Shown one piece after another: positions 50,904 through 59,790 of a stretch of DNA of 64,000 bases. The stretch is from Clostridia bacterium. Its GTDB lineage: Bacteria; Bacillota; Clostridia; Oscillospirales; Acutalibacteraceae. The translations under genes and the position numbers were made by a program. A model generated the notes under the pieces. It worked only from the letters and a program-made list of their open reading frames with translations, ran no database searches and had not been told where the DNA came from. Within the stretch, counting starts at the first letter, position 1. Each line of letters opens with the position of its first letter. The stretch covers positions 1-64,000 of the forward strand of contig JAFTLT010000019.1 of NCBI GenBank assembly GCA_017452785.1, read 5' to 3'.

Positions 50904-51619
50904 TGAAGCTGTATTACGATTTGCATTTACATTCCTGCCTTTCACCCTGCGGTGACAATGATATGACACCTTATAATCTTGTCAATATGGCTAAGATTTT
51001 CGGTTATGATGTTATTGCACTTACGGACCACAACACCTGCAAAAACTGCGGCAGTGCCATAAAGGTTGGTGAGCAGACAGGCATAACCGTTGTGCCGGGA
51101 ATGGAATTGTGTACAAGTGAAGAAATTCACTGTGTGTGCCTTTTCCCTTCGCTAAAAAGTGCTGAGGCCTTTTCCGATCATATCTACGGTACTCTGCCGC
51201 CTATAAAAAATAAGGAGAAGATTTTTGGCGAACAGCTTATTATGGATAGTGAGGACGGCATACTGGGGAAAGAAGAAATACTTCTGACAACGGCAAGCAG
51301 TGTGAGCATAGATGCCTTGCCGTCTTTGGTGGATGAATACGGCGGAGTGTGCTATCCTGCCCATATTGACAGAAACTCTTACAGCATAATTTCATCTCTT
51401 GGTGATTTCAGCCCTGATTTAAAGGTCAGCTGCTTTGAGCTGACACCTCAGGCTGACGAAAGGCACTATCTTGAAAAGTACACAGCAACAAAGGGAAAGC
51501 TTATAATAAGAAGCTCGGATGCACACTATCTTGAAAATATGCGTGAGCCGGAGTTTTATCTTGAGCTCAGAGAGAATTCAGCCGAGGCACTTATAGATTA
51601 TCTCAAAGGAGAGGTTTAA
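50900..51619 (+). CDS. PHP-domain protein, operon gene 5
   Basis: A 239-residue PHP protein. YYDLHLHSCLSPCGDND carries His9 and His11; TDHN, a PGMEL glutamate, PAHIDRNSY and RSSDAHYL supply the other metal positions. It is usually found next to the DRTGG/hydrogenase genes in Clostridia, in my recollection. The reaction is unknown; a nucleotide phosphatase in a signalling circuit is plausible. The ATGA overlap with the upstream gene and the stop directly abutting the next ATG place it in the same operon. Confidence 0.87.
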   Translation: MMKLYYDLHLHSCLSPCGDNDMTPYNLVNMAKIFGYDVIALTDHNTCKNCGSAIKVGEQTGITVVPGMELCTSEEIHCVCLFPSLKSAEAFSDHIYGTLPPIKNKEKIFGEQLIMDSEDGILGKEEILLTTASSVSIDALPSLVDEYGGVCYPAHIDRNSYSIISSLGDFSPDLKVSCFELTPQADERHYLEKYTATKGKLIIRSSDAHYLENMREPEFYLELRENSAEALIDYLKGEV

Positions 51620-52072
51620 ATGACAGAAAAAGAAAGAGCGGGGGAGCTGTTCCTTGAAGGGTATAACTGTGCTCAGTCAGTGTTTACAGCATTTTCTCAC
51701 CGTTTCGGCTTAAATGAGGAAACTGCCAAAAAGGTTTCAGCAGGCCTTGGCGGCGGAGTTGGCAGAATGAGAGAGGTCTGCGGTGCCGTAAGCGGAGCAG
51801 CTATGGTTATAGGCAGCCTTTGTGCTGCAACAACGGGTGATGACACCGAAAGTAAAAAGCGAAACTATGAGTTAGTCCGTGAGTTCGCTGACAGATTCAA
51901 TGCCATACACGGCAGTGTTGTTTGCAGAGACTTATTGAAACTGGGAACAAAAATGGAAGACACAGCAAAACCTGACAGCAGAAATGCACAGTATTATAAA
52001 TCACGCCCTTGTCTTAAGGTTGTTGAGGATGCAGCAGGTATTCTTATGCAGATGATTGAGGAAAATGAATAG
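51620..52072 (+). CDS. C_GCAxxG_C_C family protein
   Basis: A 150-residue protein of the C_GCAxxG_C_C family (motif NCAQSV near 16, GGGVGRMREVCGAVSGA near 45, then later CRDLL and CLKVV cysteines). The spaced cysteines probably bind a metal or redox cofactor; no function is proven. It starts on the base after the upstream stop, with AAAGGAGAGG as its binding site. It is the last gene of the hydrogenase operon. Confidence 0.88.
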   Translation: MTEKERAGELFLEGYNCAQSVFTAFSHRFGLNEETAKKVSAGLGGGVGRMREVCGAVSGAAMVIGSLCAATTGDDTESKKRNYELVREFADRFNAIHGSVVCRDLLKLGTKMEDTAKPDSRNAQYYKSRPCLKVVEDAAGILMQMIEENE

Positions 52073-52076
52073 AAAA

Positions 52077-52109
52077 AAGCGACTTTGTTCACACTGAACA
52101 GAGTCGCTT
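52077..52109. terminator. Terminator of the hydrogenase operon
   Basis: A perfect 14-bp stem, AAGCGACTTTGTTC/GAACAGAGTCGCTT. It overlaps the last codons of the convergent YHYH gene and probably works in both directions. Confidence 0.85.
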
Positions 52110-52802
52110 CTTTACTTGTCGGTTTATTATAAATCTGCAAATGCATACCGCAATGTAACAAATCAGAGTGACGGCGATTATAATAATCAAATATATTTGA
52201 AGCTCAAGCAAAGGAAAGTTTACAATATCAAGAACTTTCATAGTCATAAGCTCGTCGGTCTCGGCTCTGATTATCAGTGACCCTGGAGTCAGGGGGTTAA
52301 CCTTGTTGTCGTCTTCAAGTGTGCCGTTTTGAACGGATATTTGAACAGTAGTGTTATCGCTGTCAGAGTCGTCTGTAACAACAGTGAAATAAATCGGCTT
52401 AGTAAGGCTGTAATAGCTTTTGCCGAAAAAGCTGACGGTCGGGACGGTTTCTATAATAAGGTCTATGCTTGAACAGTTCGGAAAGAGGGATGTTTCATCC
52501 TCTTTAAGTGTTGTCTTTTCCTGTTTTACCGATAGGGTCGGTTGACTATTTATAACCTCAGTGTTGTTGGTTGTCGGTTGTGTCTGAGAATAGGGGCAAG
52601 CTCCGTTTTCGTGAAGATGTGCCGGGTTACCGTTACAATGATAGTGGTAGCTTCCGAGTCCGCTGTCGTTTTCATTGTCATTGTGTCCGCCCTTGGAATC
52701 TGTGTTGCCCGGGTGCGCAAAGCATACTGTGAAAAAGGATAGGCTAATCAAAAGGGTAATAATGAGGGATAAAACGGTTTTAAGATGATTTTTGCGTGAC
52801 AT
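52089..52802 (-). CDS. YHYH-domain membrane protein
   Basis: A 237-residue protein with a signal peptide (about 1-28), then the YHYH zinc-type motif: GNTDSKGGHNDNENDSGLGS followed by YHYHCNGNPAHLH and CPY. An extracellular beta region (about 90-180) and a C-terminal transmembrane helix (LQIYLIIIIAVTLICYIAVC) with basic tail follow. YHYH domains are thought to bind metal. ATG 52802 with AGAGGTG is preferred over an in-frame ATG at 52847 that lies inside the leader terminator. An elaborate leader precedes it. Confidence 0.85.
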   Translation of the reverse strand: MSRKNHLKTVLSLIITLLISLSFFTVCFAHPGNTDSKGGHNDNENDSGLGSYHYHCNGNPAHLHENGACPYSQTQPTTNNTEVINSQPTLSVKQEKTTLKEDETSLFPNCSSIDLIIETVPTVSFFGKSYYSLTKPIYFTVVTDDSDSDNTTVQISVQNGTLEDDNKVNPLTPGSLIIRAETDELMTMKVLDIVNFPLLELQIYLIIIIAVTLICYIAVCICRFIINRQVKKRLCSV

Positions 52803-52819
52803 AAAAACACCTCTAAAAT

Positions 52820-53018
52820 AAAAAAAGTGTGCCCAAACAGGACACACCGAAAAATGTATCTCCTATTTGGTGTCACGCAAATATTAACCCACGAAAAAGA
52901 TATAAGTGAATTAAGAGATACACCTTTACCAAAGTGTTCTCTTTTCCGTGGGTGACTATTCAATTGAAAAATATTTACGTGACAGGTGAATAATACCACA
53001 CTTAGTCAAAAAAAGCAA
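52820..53018 (-). promoter_or_regulatory. Attenuator-like structured leader of the YHYH gene
   Basis: On the minus strand, TTGCTT (53013-53018) and TATTAT (52990-52995), spacer 17, start a leader of about 180 nt. GTCACGtAAATATT pairs with AATATTTgCGTGAC, enclosing CCCACGgAAAA/TTTTTCGTGGG. A terminator hairpin (GTGTGtCC/GGgCACAC, 52827-52847) with U7 sits just before the binding site. TGTATCTC in the core can pair with GAGATACA downstream, and ACACC with GGTGT of the terminator, giving alternative folds. This is the plan of a riboswitch. The class is unknown. Confidence 0.55.
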
Positions 53019-53120
53019 CCTGATTGAAATAAAATCTTAAGAAATAATGTAACAAAACAGCATTGTAACTTATCTTGTTTAGTGATATACTGATATAAAA
53101 TGCATTAAGAGGTTTTTAAT

Positions 53121-54452
53121 ATGAAAAACAAACGAAAGAAAATAGCATCTGCAGTTATGACCTGCCTTGTGGTGGTGCTTGCGGCAGCGATTGTCGGCTT
53201 CACGGTGCAAAATGATATGATTCCTTCACTCACCACCACTTCACCTGTGCCCTCAACCACGCTTCCCACAACCACAGAGCCAACTGAGCCTCCTGTGCCA
53301 ACTGTTGAAAAGACAGTCACTATCGGTTCGGCAGGAGATGTGCTCATACACATTCCCGTTTATCAGAATGCAAAGCAAAGTGACGGTACTTACGATTTCA
53401 GCCACCTTTTTACCTATAGTGAAAGTGAAATTAATGACTGTGACTATTTTGTGGCAAACCTTGAAACCACTCTTGCAGGCACAAACGGCAGAAGCTATAG
53501 CGGTTTTCCCCGATTTAACTCACCTGACTCTATTGTGGATGCACTGAAGGGTGCGGGTGTAGACTGCCTTCTCACTGCCAATAACCATAGCTATGATACA
53601 AACGGCCCCGGTGTGAAGCGTACTCTTGAGGTTATAGATAAAGCGAAGCTTGACCACACAGGCTCAAGACAAAGTGAAAACGAAAAGCAGTACCTTGTAA
53701 AAAATATCGAAGGCATAAAATTCGGATTTGCCTGCTACACCTATGAAACACCCACAACTGAGGGCAGAAAGGCTCTCAACGGACTCCTTGTTGACACCGC
53801 AACGGCACCTCTTATCAATTCATTTAACCCTGCAAAGCCCCAGAGCTTTTATGATGAGCTTGAAAGTAATATAAAGAAGATGAAAAAAGAGGGTGCAGAG
53901 GTTACTGTCATATATATCCATTGGGGTGAAGAATATCAGCTGACACAAAACGCCAAGCAAAAAGAAATTGCTCAGGAACTTTGCGATTTGGGCGTTGATG
54001 TGATAATCGGCGGACATCCTCATGTTGTGCAGCCTGTGGATCTTCTCACATCTACAGACGGTAAACATAAGACAGTTTGTGTCTATTCTCTCGGCAATTT
54101 CGTGTCAAATCAGAGACGAAACCTTATGGGCCTTAAAACGGGTCACACGGAAGACGGACTCATTTTTGAAATGACCTTTTCAAAATACAGCGACGGCACA
54201 GTTATATTTGACAGTGTTGATGCAATTCCCACATGGGTGCATCTCTATAATGAAAACGGCAAGAAGGTACATTCTATAGTACCACTTGAAGGAAATCTTG
54301 ACGAAAAAGCAGCTGAGCTCGGTCTTAACAAAACGGGTGACGGACTTGCTCAGGCAAAAGCATCAATGAAAAGAACAAATGCCCTTGTGTCTGAGGGCGA
54401 AAAGAAGTGCAACGACTATCTTAAAACAATTGTCAGACCTGATGAGGAGTAA
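53121..54452 (+). CDS. CapA-like metallophosphatase-fold protein
   Basis: A 443-residue membrane-anchored protein with an N-terminal helix (10-30) and a Thr/Pro linker (35-60). The CapA/PgsA fold shows GSAGDVLIH, VANLETTLAG, LTANNHSYD, IYIHWGEEYQ and IGGHPHVVQP in order. CapA proteins act in poly-gamma-glutamate or capsule export and cell-wall modification; this one has no capB/capC beside it. The YfhO-like membrane gene follows nine bases later, so the pair probably decorates the envelope. Confidence 0.92.
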   Translation: MKNKRKKIASAVMTCLVVVLAAAIVGFTVQNDMIPSLTTTSPVPSTTLPTTTEPTEPPVPTVEKTVTIGSAGDVLIHIPVYQNAKQSDGTYDFSHLFTYSESEINDCDYFVANLETTLAGTNGRSYSGFPRFNSPDSIVDALKGAGVDCLLTANNHSYDTNGPGVKRTLEVIDKAKLDHTGSRQSENEKQYLVKNIEGIKFGFACYTYETPTTEGRKALNGLLVDTATAPLINSFNPAKPQSFYDELESNIKKMKKEGAEVTVIYIHWGEEYQLTQNAKQKEIAQELCDLGVDVIIGGHPHVVQPVDLLTSTDGKHKTVCVYSLGNFVSNQRRNLMGLKTGHTEDGLIFEMTFSKYSDGTVIFDSVDAIPTWVHLYNENGKKVHSIVPLEGNLDEKAAELGLNKTGDGLAQAKASMKRTNALVSEGEKKCNDYLKTIVRPDEE

Positions 54453-54461
54453 GACTAAACA

Positions 54462-56489
54462 ATGAAAACTCTGTCAAAAGATAAAAAAATTAAATATCTT
54501 ATCCTTGCTTTTTCATTTGTTATTCCCTGCTTTGCAGTGCTCATAAGCTATATTATAAGAGGGATTGAGCCTTTCGGCGGCAGAACGCTCTGCTCAATGG
54601 ACGGCTTTTCGCAGTATTACCCAATGCTGATGAATATGGACGAAGCACTGTCAAAGGGAGAAGTGTTTTATTCCTTTCACGGTGCACTGGGGTTTAACCT
54701 CTGGGCTCAGAGTGCATATTACACCAACAGTCCCTTGTGGCTTCTTGTCTATATGATTCCTCACGAGTGGCAGATTGAGGCTATACATTTTCTCATTATG
54801 CTGAAAATCGGTCTTTCGGGATTTTTCTTCAGTTTGAGACTTCTGAGAAAATATGAAAACACAGATGAAAACAAGGCACTGAAATTCTTTCCTGCCCTGT
54901 CAACCGCATGGGCTCTTAGCGGCTATATGATTGCATTTATCAATCAGTTTATGTGGACTGATGTGATTATGCTTCTGCCTCTTGTTGTGCTTGGTATAGA
55001 GGAGCTTGTGAAGAATAAAAAGCTCACAGTTTACATAGTGAGTCTGTTTCTCAGCATATGGTCATGCTTTTATCTCAGTTTTATGGTCTGCATTTTCAGC
55101 GTGCTTTACTTTTTGTTCCTTATTCTTAAAGAGAAAATGGAAAACAAACAAAGATTTTCATACTGTCTTTGCTTCGGTGTGGGTTCGCTCACAGCAGGAG
55201 CTATGGCGGCAGTGAGCCTTATACCCACAGCTAAAGCGCTGAGTCTCACCCTTGCCAGTGAAGCAGGCTTCAATGAGGCTATAGAAATTAAATACACCCT
55301 CGGTAGGCTCCTTATGAGATTGCTGCCATTTCAGAAAATCTCTCTGGAATACGGTGAGCCTAATCTTTATTGCACCCTTATTGCAGTGGTGCTTATGCTG
55401 TTTTATTTTGCTTTCGGCAAAGCCTCAAAAAGAGAAAAGCTGCTTTACTTCGGCTTTGTCACATTTATGTTCCTGTCTATGTGTACTAATATAGGTGAGT
55501 ATCTGTGGCACGGTTTTCACTTTCCCAATCAGCTGCCTGCAAGACAGAGCTTTCTCGTTATATTCCTCATGCTGACAATTGCGGCTGAGGGGACTCAGAA
55601 ATTAGATTTTCGCAAAGGGGCGGCGACATTCTTGTCGGCTGTGATAATTTCAGGCGCGTCCCTGAGTGCAGTGTATCAGATAATATCTCAGGTCTGGGCG
55701 GCAAGAGTTGATTCGCTGCAAAGATATGAAAGCAGCATGGAGGAGTTTACCGCCCTTGACGATGAGGATATTTTCTCAAGGCTTGCATGGACAGATGAGA
55801 AGAAGAACAACTATCCTCAGCAGTATAACTATAACGGAATCTGCTATTATTCTTCAACAATGTCGGGGGATGCCTATGAGTTTTTTCAAAATCTCGGCAT
55901 GGAGCGTTATGCAAAAAACGTGAGCACACGCTATAATCAGTCGGATATACTCAACGCCATTTTCGGCATTAAGTATATTCTTGAAGAGGACGGCGAAACC
56001 ATAACCGTCAACGAAAACGCACTGCCCTTGGCTTTTCTGAGTGATGAAGCTGTGCTGGGTGTAAATCTCAGTGACTATAAAAAGGGCGAAGAAGCGCAAG
56101 AGGCACTGTGGGATAGTGTGGTGCTCAGTAAAAACGACTTTGACACTCAGGTCAGTGAGCTCAAGGCTAACGGCATAAACCTCACATATTTTGACACGGA
56201 TAAAATAAAAGGCAACATAACTTGTTACAGAGACGGAGTGCTTCTGACAAGTCTTCCATATGACGGTGGCTGGCGGATATTCATTGACGGTGAAGAAGCT
56301 GAAACAACCAAAGCGGCAGGCTATCTCACCTGTGCGGAGATAACAGAAGGCCGGCACGAGGTTGAGTTCAGGTATACAGTGCCGGGTATAGAGCTCGGTG
56401 CGGCACTCAGTCTGGTTGGAATTATATGCCTTGTAGTAATTATGAATTATGAATTAGGAATTATGAATTGGATTAAAAAGAAAATGTAA
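54462..56489 (+). CDS. YfhO-family membrane protein (GT-C-like)
   Basis: A 675-residue polytopic protein with about 12-13 helices, the family pattern IEPFGGRTLCSMDGFSQYYP near residue 33, and a C-terminal extracellular domain (GGWRIFIDGEEAE). YfhO proteins are thought to glycosylate lipoteichoic acid or other envelope polymers. It is translated just after capA. The last dozen residues are encoded by a run of ATTATGAATTA-type repeats, so the native C terminus may have been replaced. Confidence 0.9.
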   Translation: MKTLSKDKKIKYLILAFSFVIPCFAVLISYIIRGIEPFGGRTLCSMDGFSQYYPMLMNMDEALSKGEVFYSFHGALGFNLWAQSAYYTNSPLWLLVYMIPHEWQIEAIHFLIMLKIGLSGFFFSLRLLRKYENTDENKALKFFPALSTAWALSGYMIAFINQFMWTDVIMLLPLVVLGIEELVKNKKLTVYIVSLFLSIWSCFYLSFMVCIFSVLYFLFLILKEKMENKQRFSYCLCFGVGSLTAGAMAAVSLIPTAKALSLTLASEAGFNEAIEIKYTLGRLLMRLLPFQKISLEYGEPNLYCTLIAVVLMLFYFAFGKASKREKLLYFGFVTFMFLSMCTNIGEYLWHGFHFPNQLPARQSFLVIFLMLTIAAEGTQKLDFRKGAATFLSAVIISGASLSAVYQIISQVWAARVDSLQRYESSMEEFTALDDEDIFSRLAWTDEKKNNYPQQYNYNGICYYSSTMSGDAYEFFQNLGMERYAKNVSTRYNQSDILNAIFGIKYILEEDGETITVNENALPLAFLSDEAVLGVNLSDYKKGEEAQEALWDSVVLSKNDFDTQVSELKANGINLTYFDTDKIKGNITCYRDGVLLTSLPYDGGWRIFIDGEEAETTKAAGYLTCAEITEGRHEVEFRYTVPGIELGAALSLVGIICLVVIMNYELGIMNWIKKKM

Positions 56490-56495
56490 CAACAA

Positions 56496-56523
56496 AACCC
56501 GGCAGATTAATTTCTGTCGGGTT
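56496..56523 (+). terminator. Terminator after the YfhO gene
   Basis: AACCCGGCAGA pairs with TCTGTCGGGTT (one mismatch). Confidence 0.75.
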
Positions 56524-56538
56524 AGTATTTGTATTTTT

Positions 56539-56583
56539 GCCCTCGTCGGGCAGGCATTCTTTTTCCTGCCGTGGAAAAAGAAT
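56539..56583. repeat. Dispersed double-hairpin repeat, copy 2 (inverted)
   Basis: GCCC/GGGC and an 11-bp stem ATTCTTTTTCC/GGAAAAAGAAT. Read on the minus strand it matches the repeat at 19959, sharing TTTTGATT, the hairpin, and ATGCCTG(T/C)CCG(G/A)CGAGG. Confidence 0.6.
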
Positions 56584-56599
56584 CAAAAACGCATAGTTA

Positions 56600-57802
56600 T
56601 TAATAGTAAGGACGATTAGTTAAATATCTCCAAGCCGCAATATATTTCGATGGTGAGCGGGGAACTTGTGAGCCCAGGTCAAGGAAAATCTTGTCGTCAA
56701 CTAAAAGCACTGTGTCCTTGTTTGCAAGTGAAACCTGTTTAATTTCTGACATTTCCATTGTGATAGGCTCTTTGCCCTCACTTGTGATAATTTCAAACTT
56801 ATCTTTATAAAGATTAAGTGTGCCGTTTTCTGTGAGGATTTCCTCATTTTCGCCGTCAACTGTCTTTACAATCTGACCGCCTTCGCTGACGATAACTTCG
56901 CCGTCTTTTGCAGTGAGAAGCATTTCTTTCCACACATCTCTCTGCCATAAATCCCAGTCAAGCACATTGTCAAAGTGAAGTCCCTTGCCAATATCGTGGA
57001 AGAAGCCGTCTGACTTCATTTCTACCTCATAACCGCAATCACACTTCAAGTTGTTGCCGTGGCTGTGGAGTGTAGCCACCTTTTTACATTCGGGGCAGAC
57101 ATAGAGAATTCTTTCAACACATTCTGCAAGGTTTTCGCCGCTGTAATCCTGAGGATTCTTTCTTTGCTCCTCATAGGCGTTGACATATGTATCACGGCGG
57201 ATAATTTCCGTGATTTCCTTTACAGTGAGCCCGCTGAGCTCTTCTGCACTGTATTCATTCACAAAGTGACCTGTGATGGGGCCTTTTCTGGGGCTGTTTG
57301 CCCAACGGGGCTTTCTCAGGTACCCGCCGACGAATTTATATGTGACAAGTGCAACCCCGGCATCTTTGACAAGCTGGCCTGTGTGCTCTGAAATAAAGCC
57401 TGTCTGACCGTTGGTTGTCATTGCACCCTCAGCGTGAAGTCCCACGGGGATGCCTGCTCGGAGATTTCGTTTGATATCTTCATTGATAATCTCTGAGGGC
57501 TTATCTCTGTATTTGATGATAACACCGCCGATTTTAGTGAAAAGCCAGCTGACTTTCATTCTCAGCACATGGTCACTTGAAACATAGCGGATGTAGCGTT
57601 TCATCGCTGCCATTTCATAGCCCGGGTCAAAAGCTTCGGTGTGATTTGAAATGAGAATGAAGGTTTTGTGTTCAGGCTTGCGATATTCAAGATGAACATT
57701 GTTGTCGTTTATAACCTTCTTTTTGAGCAGGTTAATAAGAGTCATTGTTACTGTTGCATTAAAGCGATAGCCTTTTCTGGTTTTTCTTATTTCGCTGTTC
57801 AT
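56600..57802 (-). CDS. PlsC-type acyltransferase with zinc ribbon
   Basis: A 400-residue protein. The acyltransferase domain has the catalytic HX4D (His54, Asp59 in SNHTEAFD) and a block III glutamate, EGAMT (Glu125). A zinc ribbon follows (Cys236, 239, 254, 256), then a beta-rich C-terminal domain (about 300-400) resembling a PH-like fold. PlsC enzymes acylate lysophosphatidate; the extra domains are unusual and suggest a different acyl acceptor or regulation. It overlaps the upstream ligase gene by four bases (ATGA). Confidence 0.85.
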   Translation of the reverse strand: MNSEIRKTRKGYRFNATVTMTLINLLKKKVINDNNVHLEYRKPEHKTFILISNHTEAFDPGYEMAAMKRYIRYVSSDHVLRMKVSWLFTKIGGVIIKYRDKPSEIINEDIKRNLRAGIPVGLHAEGAMTTNGQTGFISEHTGQLVKDAGVALVTYKFVGGYLRKPRWANSPRKGPITGHFVNEYSAEELSGLTVKEITEIIRRDTYVNAYEEQRKNPQDYSGENLAECVERILYVCPECKKVATLHSHGNNLKCDCGYEVEMKSDGFFHDIGKGLHFDNVLDWDLWQRDVWKEMLLTAKDGEVIVSEGGQIVKTVDGENEEILTENGTLNLYKDKFEIITSEGKEPITMEMSEIKQVSLANKDTVLLVDDKIFLDLGSQVPRSPSKYIAAWRYLTNRPYY

Positions 57803-59508
57803 ACTGTTACCACCTCTTTTTCTGCTTCTTCTTTTTCAGCCTCTTCTTCAAGTGAGTGATAAGCAACCTTGCCTACAAGAGTTTTGGGCAGCTCATCTCT
57901 GAAGATAATCTCCTTGGGTCTTTCAAATACGTCAAGGTACTCCTTACAGTGCTCGAGAATGCTCTGCTTTGTTGTTTCACTCTTTTCTACACCGCTGTTC
58001 AGAACGATATATGCTCTTACTCTCTGCATTTTATAGGGGTCTTTTACGCCTATAACACAGCAGTAATCAACGCTCTCGTGCTTGTCAATCATATTTTCAA
58101 TATGTGAGGGATAAACATTGTAGCCGCTTGTAACTATCATACGCTTCATTCTCTGCTTGAAGTAAACGAAGCCTTCCTCGTCAATATAGCCTGCATCGCC
58201 TGTGAAAAGCCAACGCTTGCCGTTTTCGTCAATGCGCATTGTTTTGGCATTTTCTTCCTCGGCATCCTTATAGCCGAGCATAAGTGTGGGGCCTGAGATA
58301 ATGATTTCGCCCATTTCGCCTGCAGGCAGATAGTTGAAGGTACCCGGCTCAACTATGCGATAATCTGTGTCACGAAGGGGAAGACCGATAGAGCCGACCT
58401 TTGCTCTGTCTTTAGGTGTAACGCATGAAGCTGTTACGCACTCTGTAAGACCGTAGCCTTCACGAATCTGAAGATTTGCACCGTGCTCCTTAAAGAACTT
58501 ATCAGCTCTCTTTTTAAGCTCAGGGCTCAGAGCGTCACCGCCGCTGAAAACGCCGATGAGGAATGAAAGGTCTGCGCCGTCGAAGATGTCAACCTTAAGA
58601 AGTGCCTCAAAGAGGGTGGGTACACCTGCGATAAAATTAGGCTTATGCTTGAGCACGTCCTTTGCATAGCTCTCTTTGGTGAACTGAGGGATAAGAATAC
58701 ACATTGCACCGTTTTCAAGCACTGTGTGAATACCGATGCCAAGACCAAATCCGTGGAAAATAGGCATAACTGAAAGGAATTTGCAGCCGTAGTCAAGGTT
58801 GCAGCCTGAAATTTCGGCAACCTGCATACCAAGGCAGTTGAAGTTCCAATCTGAAAGATAAATTCCCTTGGGTGTGCCGCTTGTGCCGCCACTGTAAAGA
58901 ATAACGGCTGCTTTGTTTTTGTCAAACTCAACAGGGGGGAGCTCAACGCCTTTGCCTGTTTTGATAAATTCAGACCAAACAAGACCGCCTTTACCGGGGA
59001 ACTTCAGGTTCTGTCTGTTTTTGAGGTACTTGAAAGCGATAGCCTTAACCAAAGGAAGCTCTTCCTGAATTCTTGCAGTGATGATTTTAACATCGTTTTT
59101 AGCTTCACCTACAGCTTTTTCAACCTTCTCATAAAACTGGTCGAGGGTGAGAATCATCTTGCTTTCTGAATAGTCAAGATAAAAGGTGATGTTTTTGCCT
59201 GATGAAAGAGGGTGTACCATGTTTGCTATTGCACCTATTCTGTTAAGGGCATAAAGGCATATAACTCCCTGAGGAGTGTTGGGCATGCAGATAGTTACAA
59301 CATCATCTTTTTTGATGCCGGCTTTGAGAAAAGCACCGGCTGCAAGCTCGATTTTTTCCACAAAGGTTTTGTAGCTTGTGTATTTGCCCATAAAGTTAAG
59401 GGCGGGAGCATCGGGAACACGCTTTGCCGAAGCCGCAATAGCACCGAACATAGTTGTTTCGGGGTAGGGGTGGCTTACGGGTGTGAAGTTTATTTGTGGT
59501 AAAGTCAT
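57799..59508 (-). CDS. AMP-forming acyl-CoA ligase
   Basis: A 569-residue adenylate-forming enzyme (ANL family). The P-loop is YSGGTSGTPKG (205-215). Later motifs are YGLTECVT, WLFTGDAGYIDEEGFVYFKQR and a C-terminal lid with SGYNVYPSHIEN and the catalytic Lys in LVGKVAYHSL. It should activate fatty or related acids to acyl-CoA. It is translationally coupled to the PlsC-type gene, implying delivery of the acyl-CoA to that transferase. GGAGG lies before the ATG. 59509-59790 shows no gene. Confidence 0.93.
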   Translation of the reverse strand: MTLPQINFTPVSHPYPETTMFGAIAASAKRVPDAPALNFMGKYTSYKTFVEKIELAAGAFLKAGIKKDDVVTICMPNTPQGVICLYALNRIGAIANMVHPLSSGKNITFYLDYSESKMILTLDQFYEKVEKAVGEAKNDVKIITARIQEELPLVKAIAFKYLKNRQNLKFPGKGGLVWSEFIKTGKGVELPPVEFDKNKAAVILYSGGTSGTPKGIYLSDWNFNCLGMQVAEISGCNLDYGCKFLSVMPIFHGFGLGIGIHTVLENGAMCILIPQFTKESYAKDVLKHKPNFIAGVPTLFEALLKVDIFDGADLSFLIGVFSGGDALSPELKKRADKFFKEHGANLQIREGYGLTECVTASCVTPKDRAKVGSIGLPLRDTDYRIVEPGTFNYLPAGEMGEIIISGPTLMLGYKDAEEENAKTMRIDENGKRWLFTGDAGYIDEEGFVYFKQRMKRMIVTSGYNVYPSHIENMIDKHESVDYCCVIGVKDPYKMQRVRAYIVLNSGVEKSETTKQSILEHCKEYLDVFERPKEIIFRDELPKTLVGKVAYHSLEEEAEKEEAEKEVVTV

Positions 59509-59790
59509 TTTTGGCCTCCGTATATTTTAACTTAAAGTCTGAAACTGCTTAAAGAAAAATCAGTGTATCAAACATCTTTTCATTATATGCCTTAATTTTT
59601 ATTAATTTATTAACAGTGTTTAAATTTACATATCCGAATGAAAGAAAAACACTGACACTATCAGGATTATTTTATAGCTTATGCTTAAAAATACTGTAAA
59701 AATAAAAAATAAGTGGGAAATATACATTGATTGTTTACATTTGCTTGTTAAAATTAACGCAACTTAAAAATATTGAAGGAGAGATTATCA

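Noticed and set aside
55854-56357. 167-codon minus-strand frame inside the YfhO gene
   Set aside because: Shadow of a well-supported membrane protein; no start signals.
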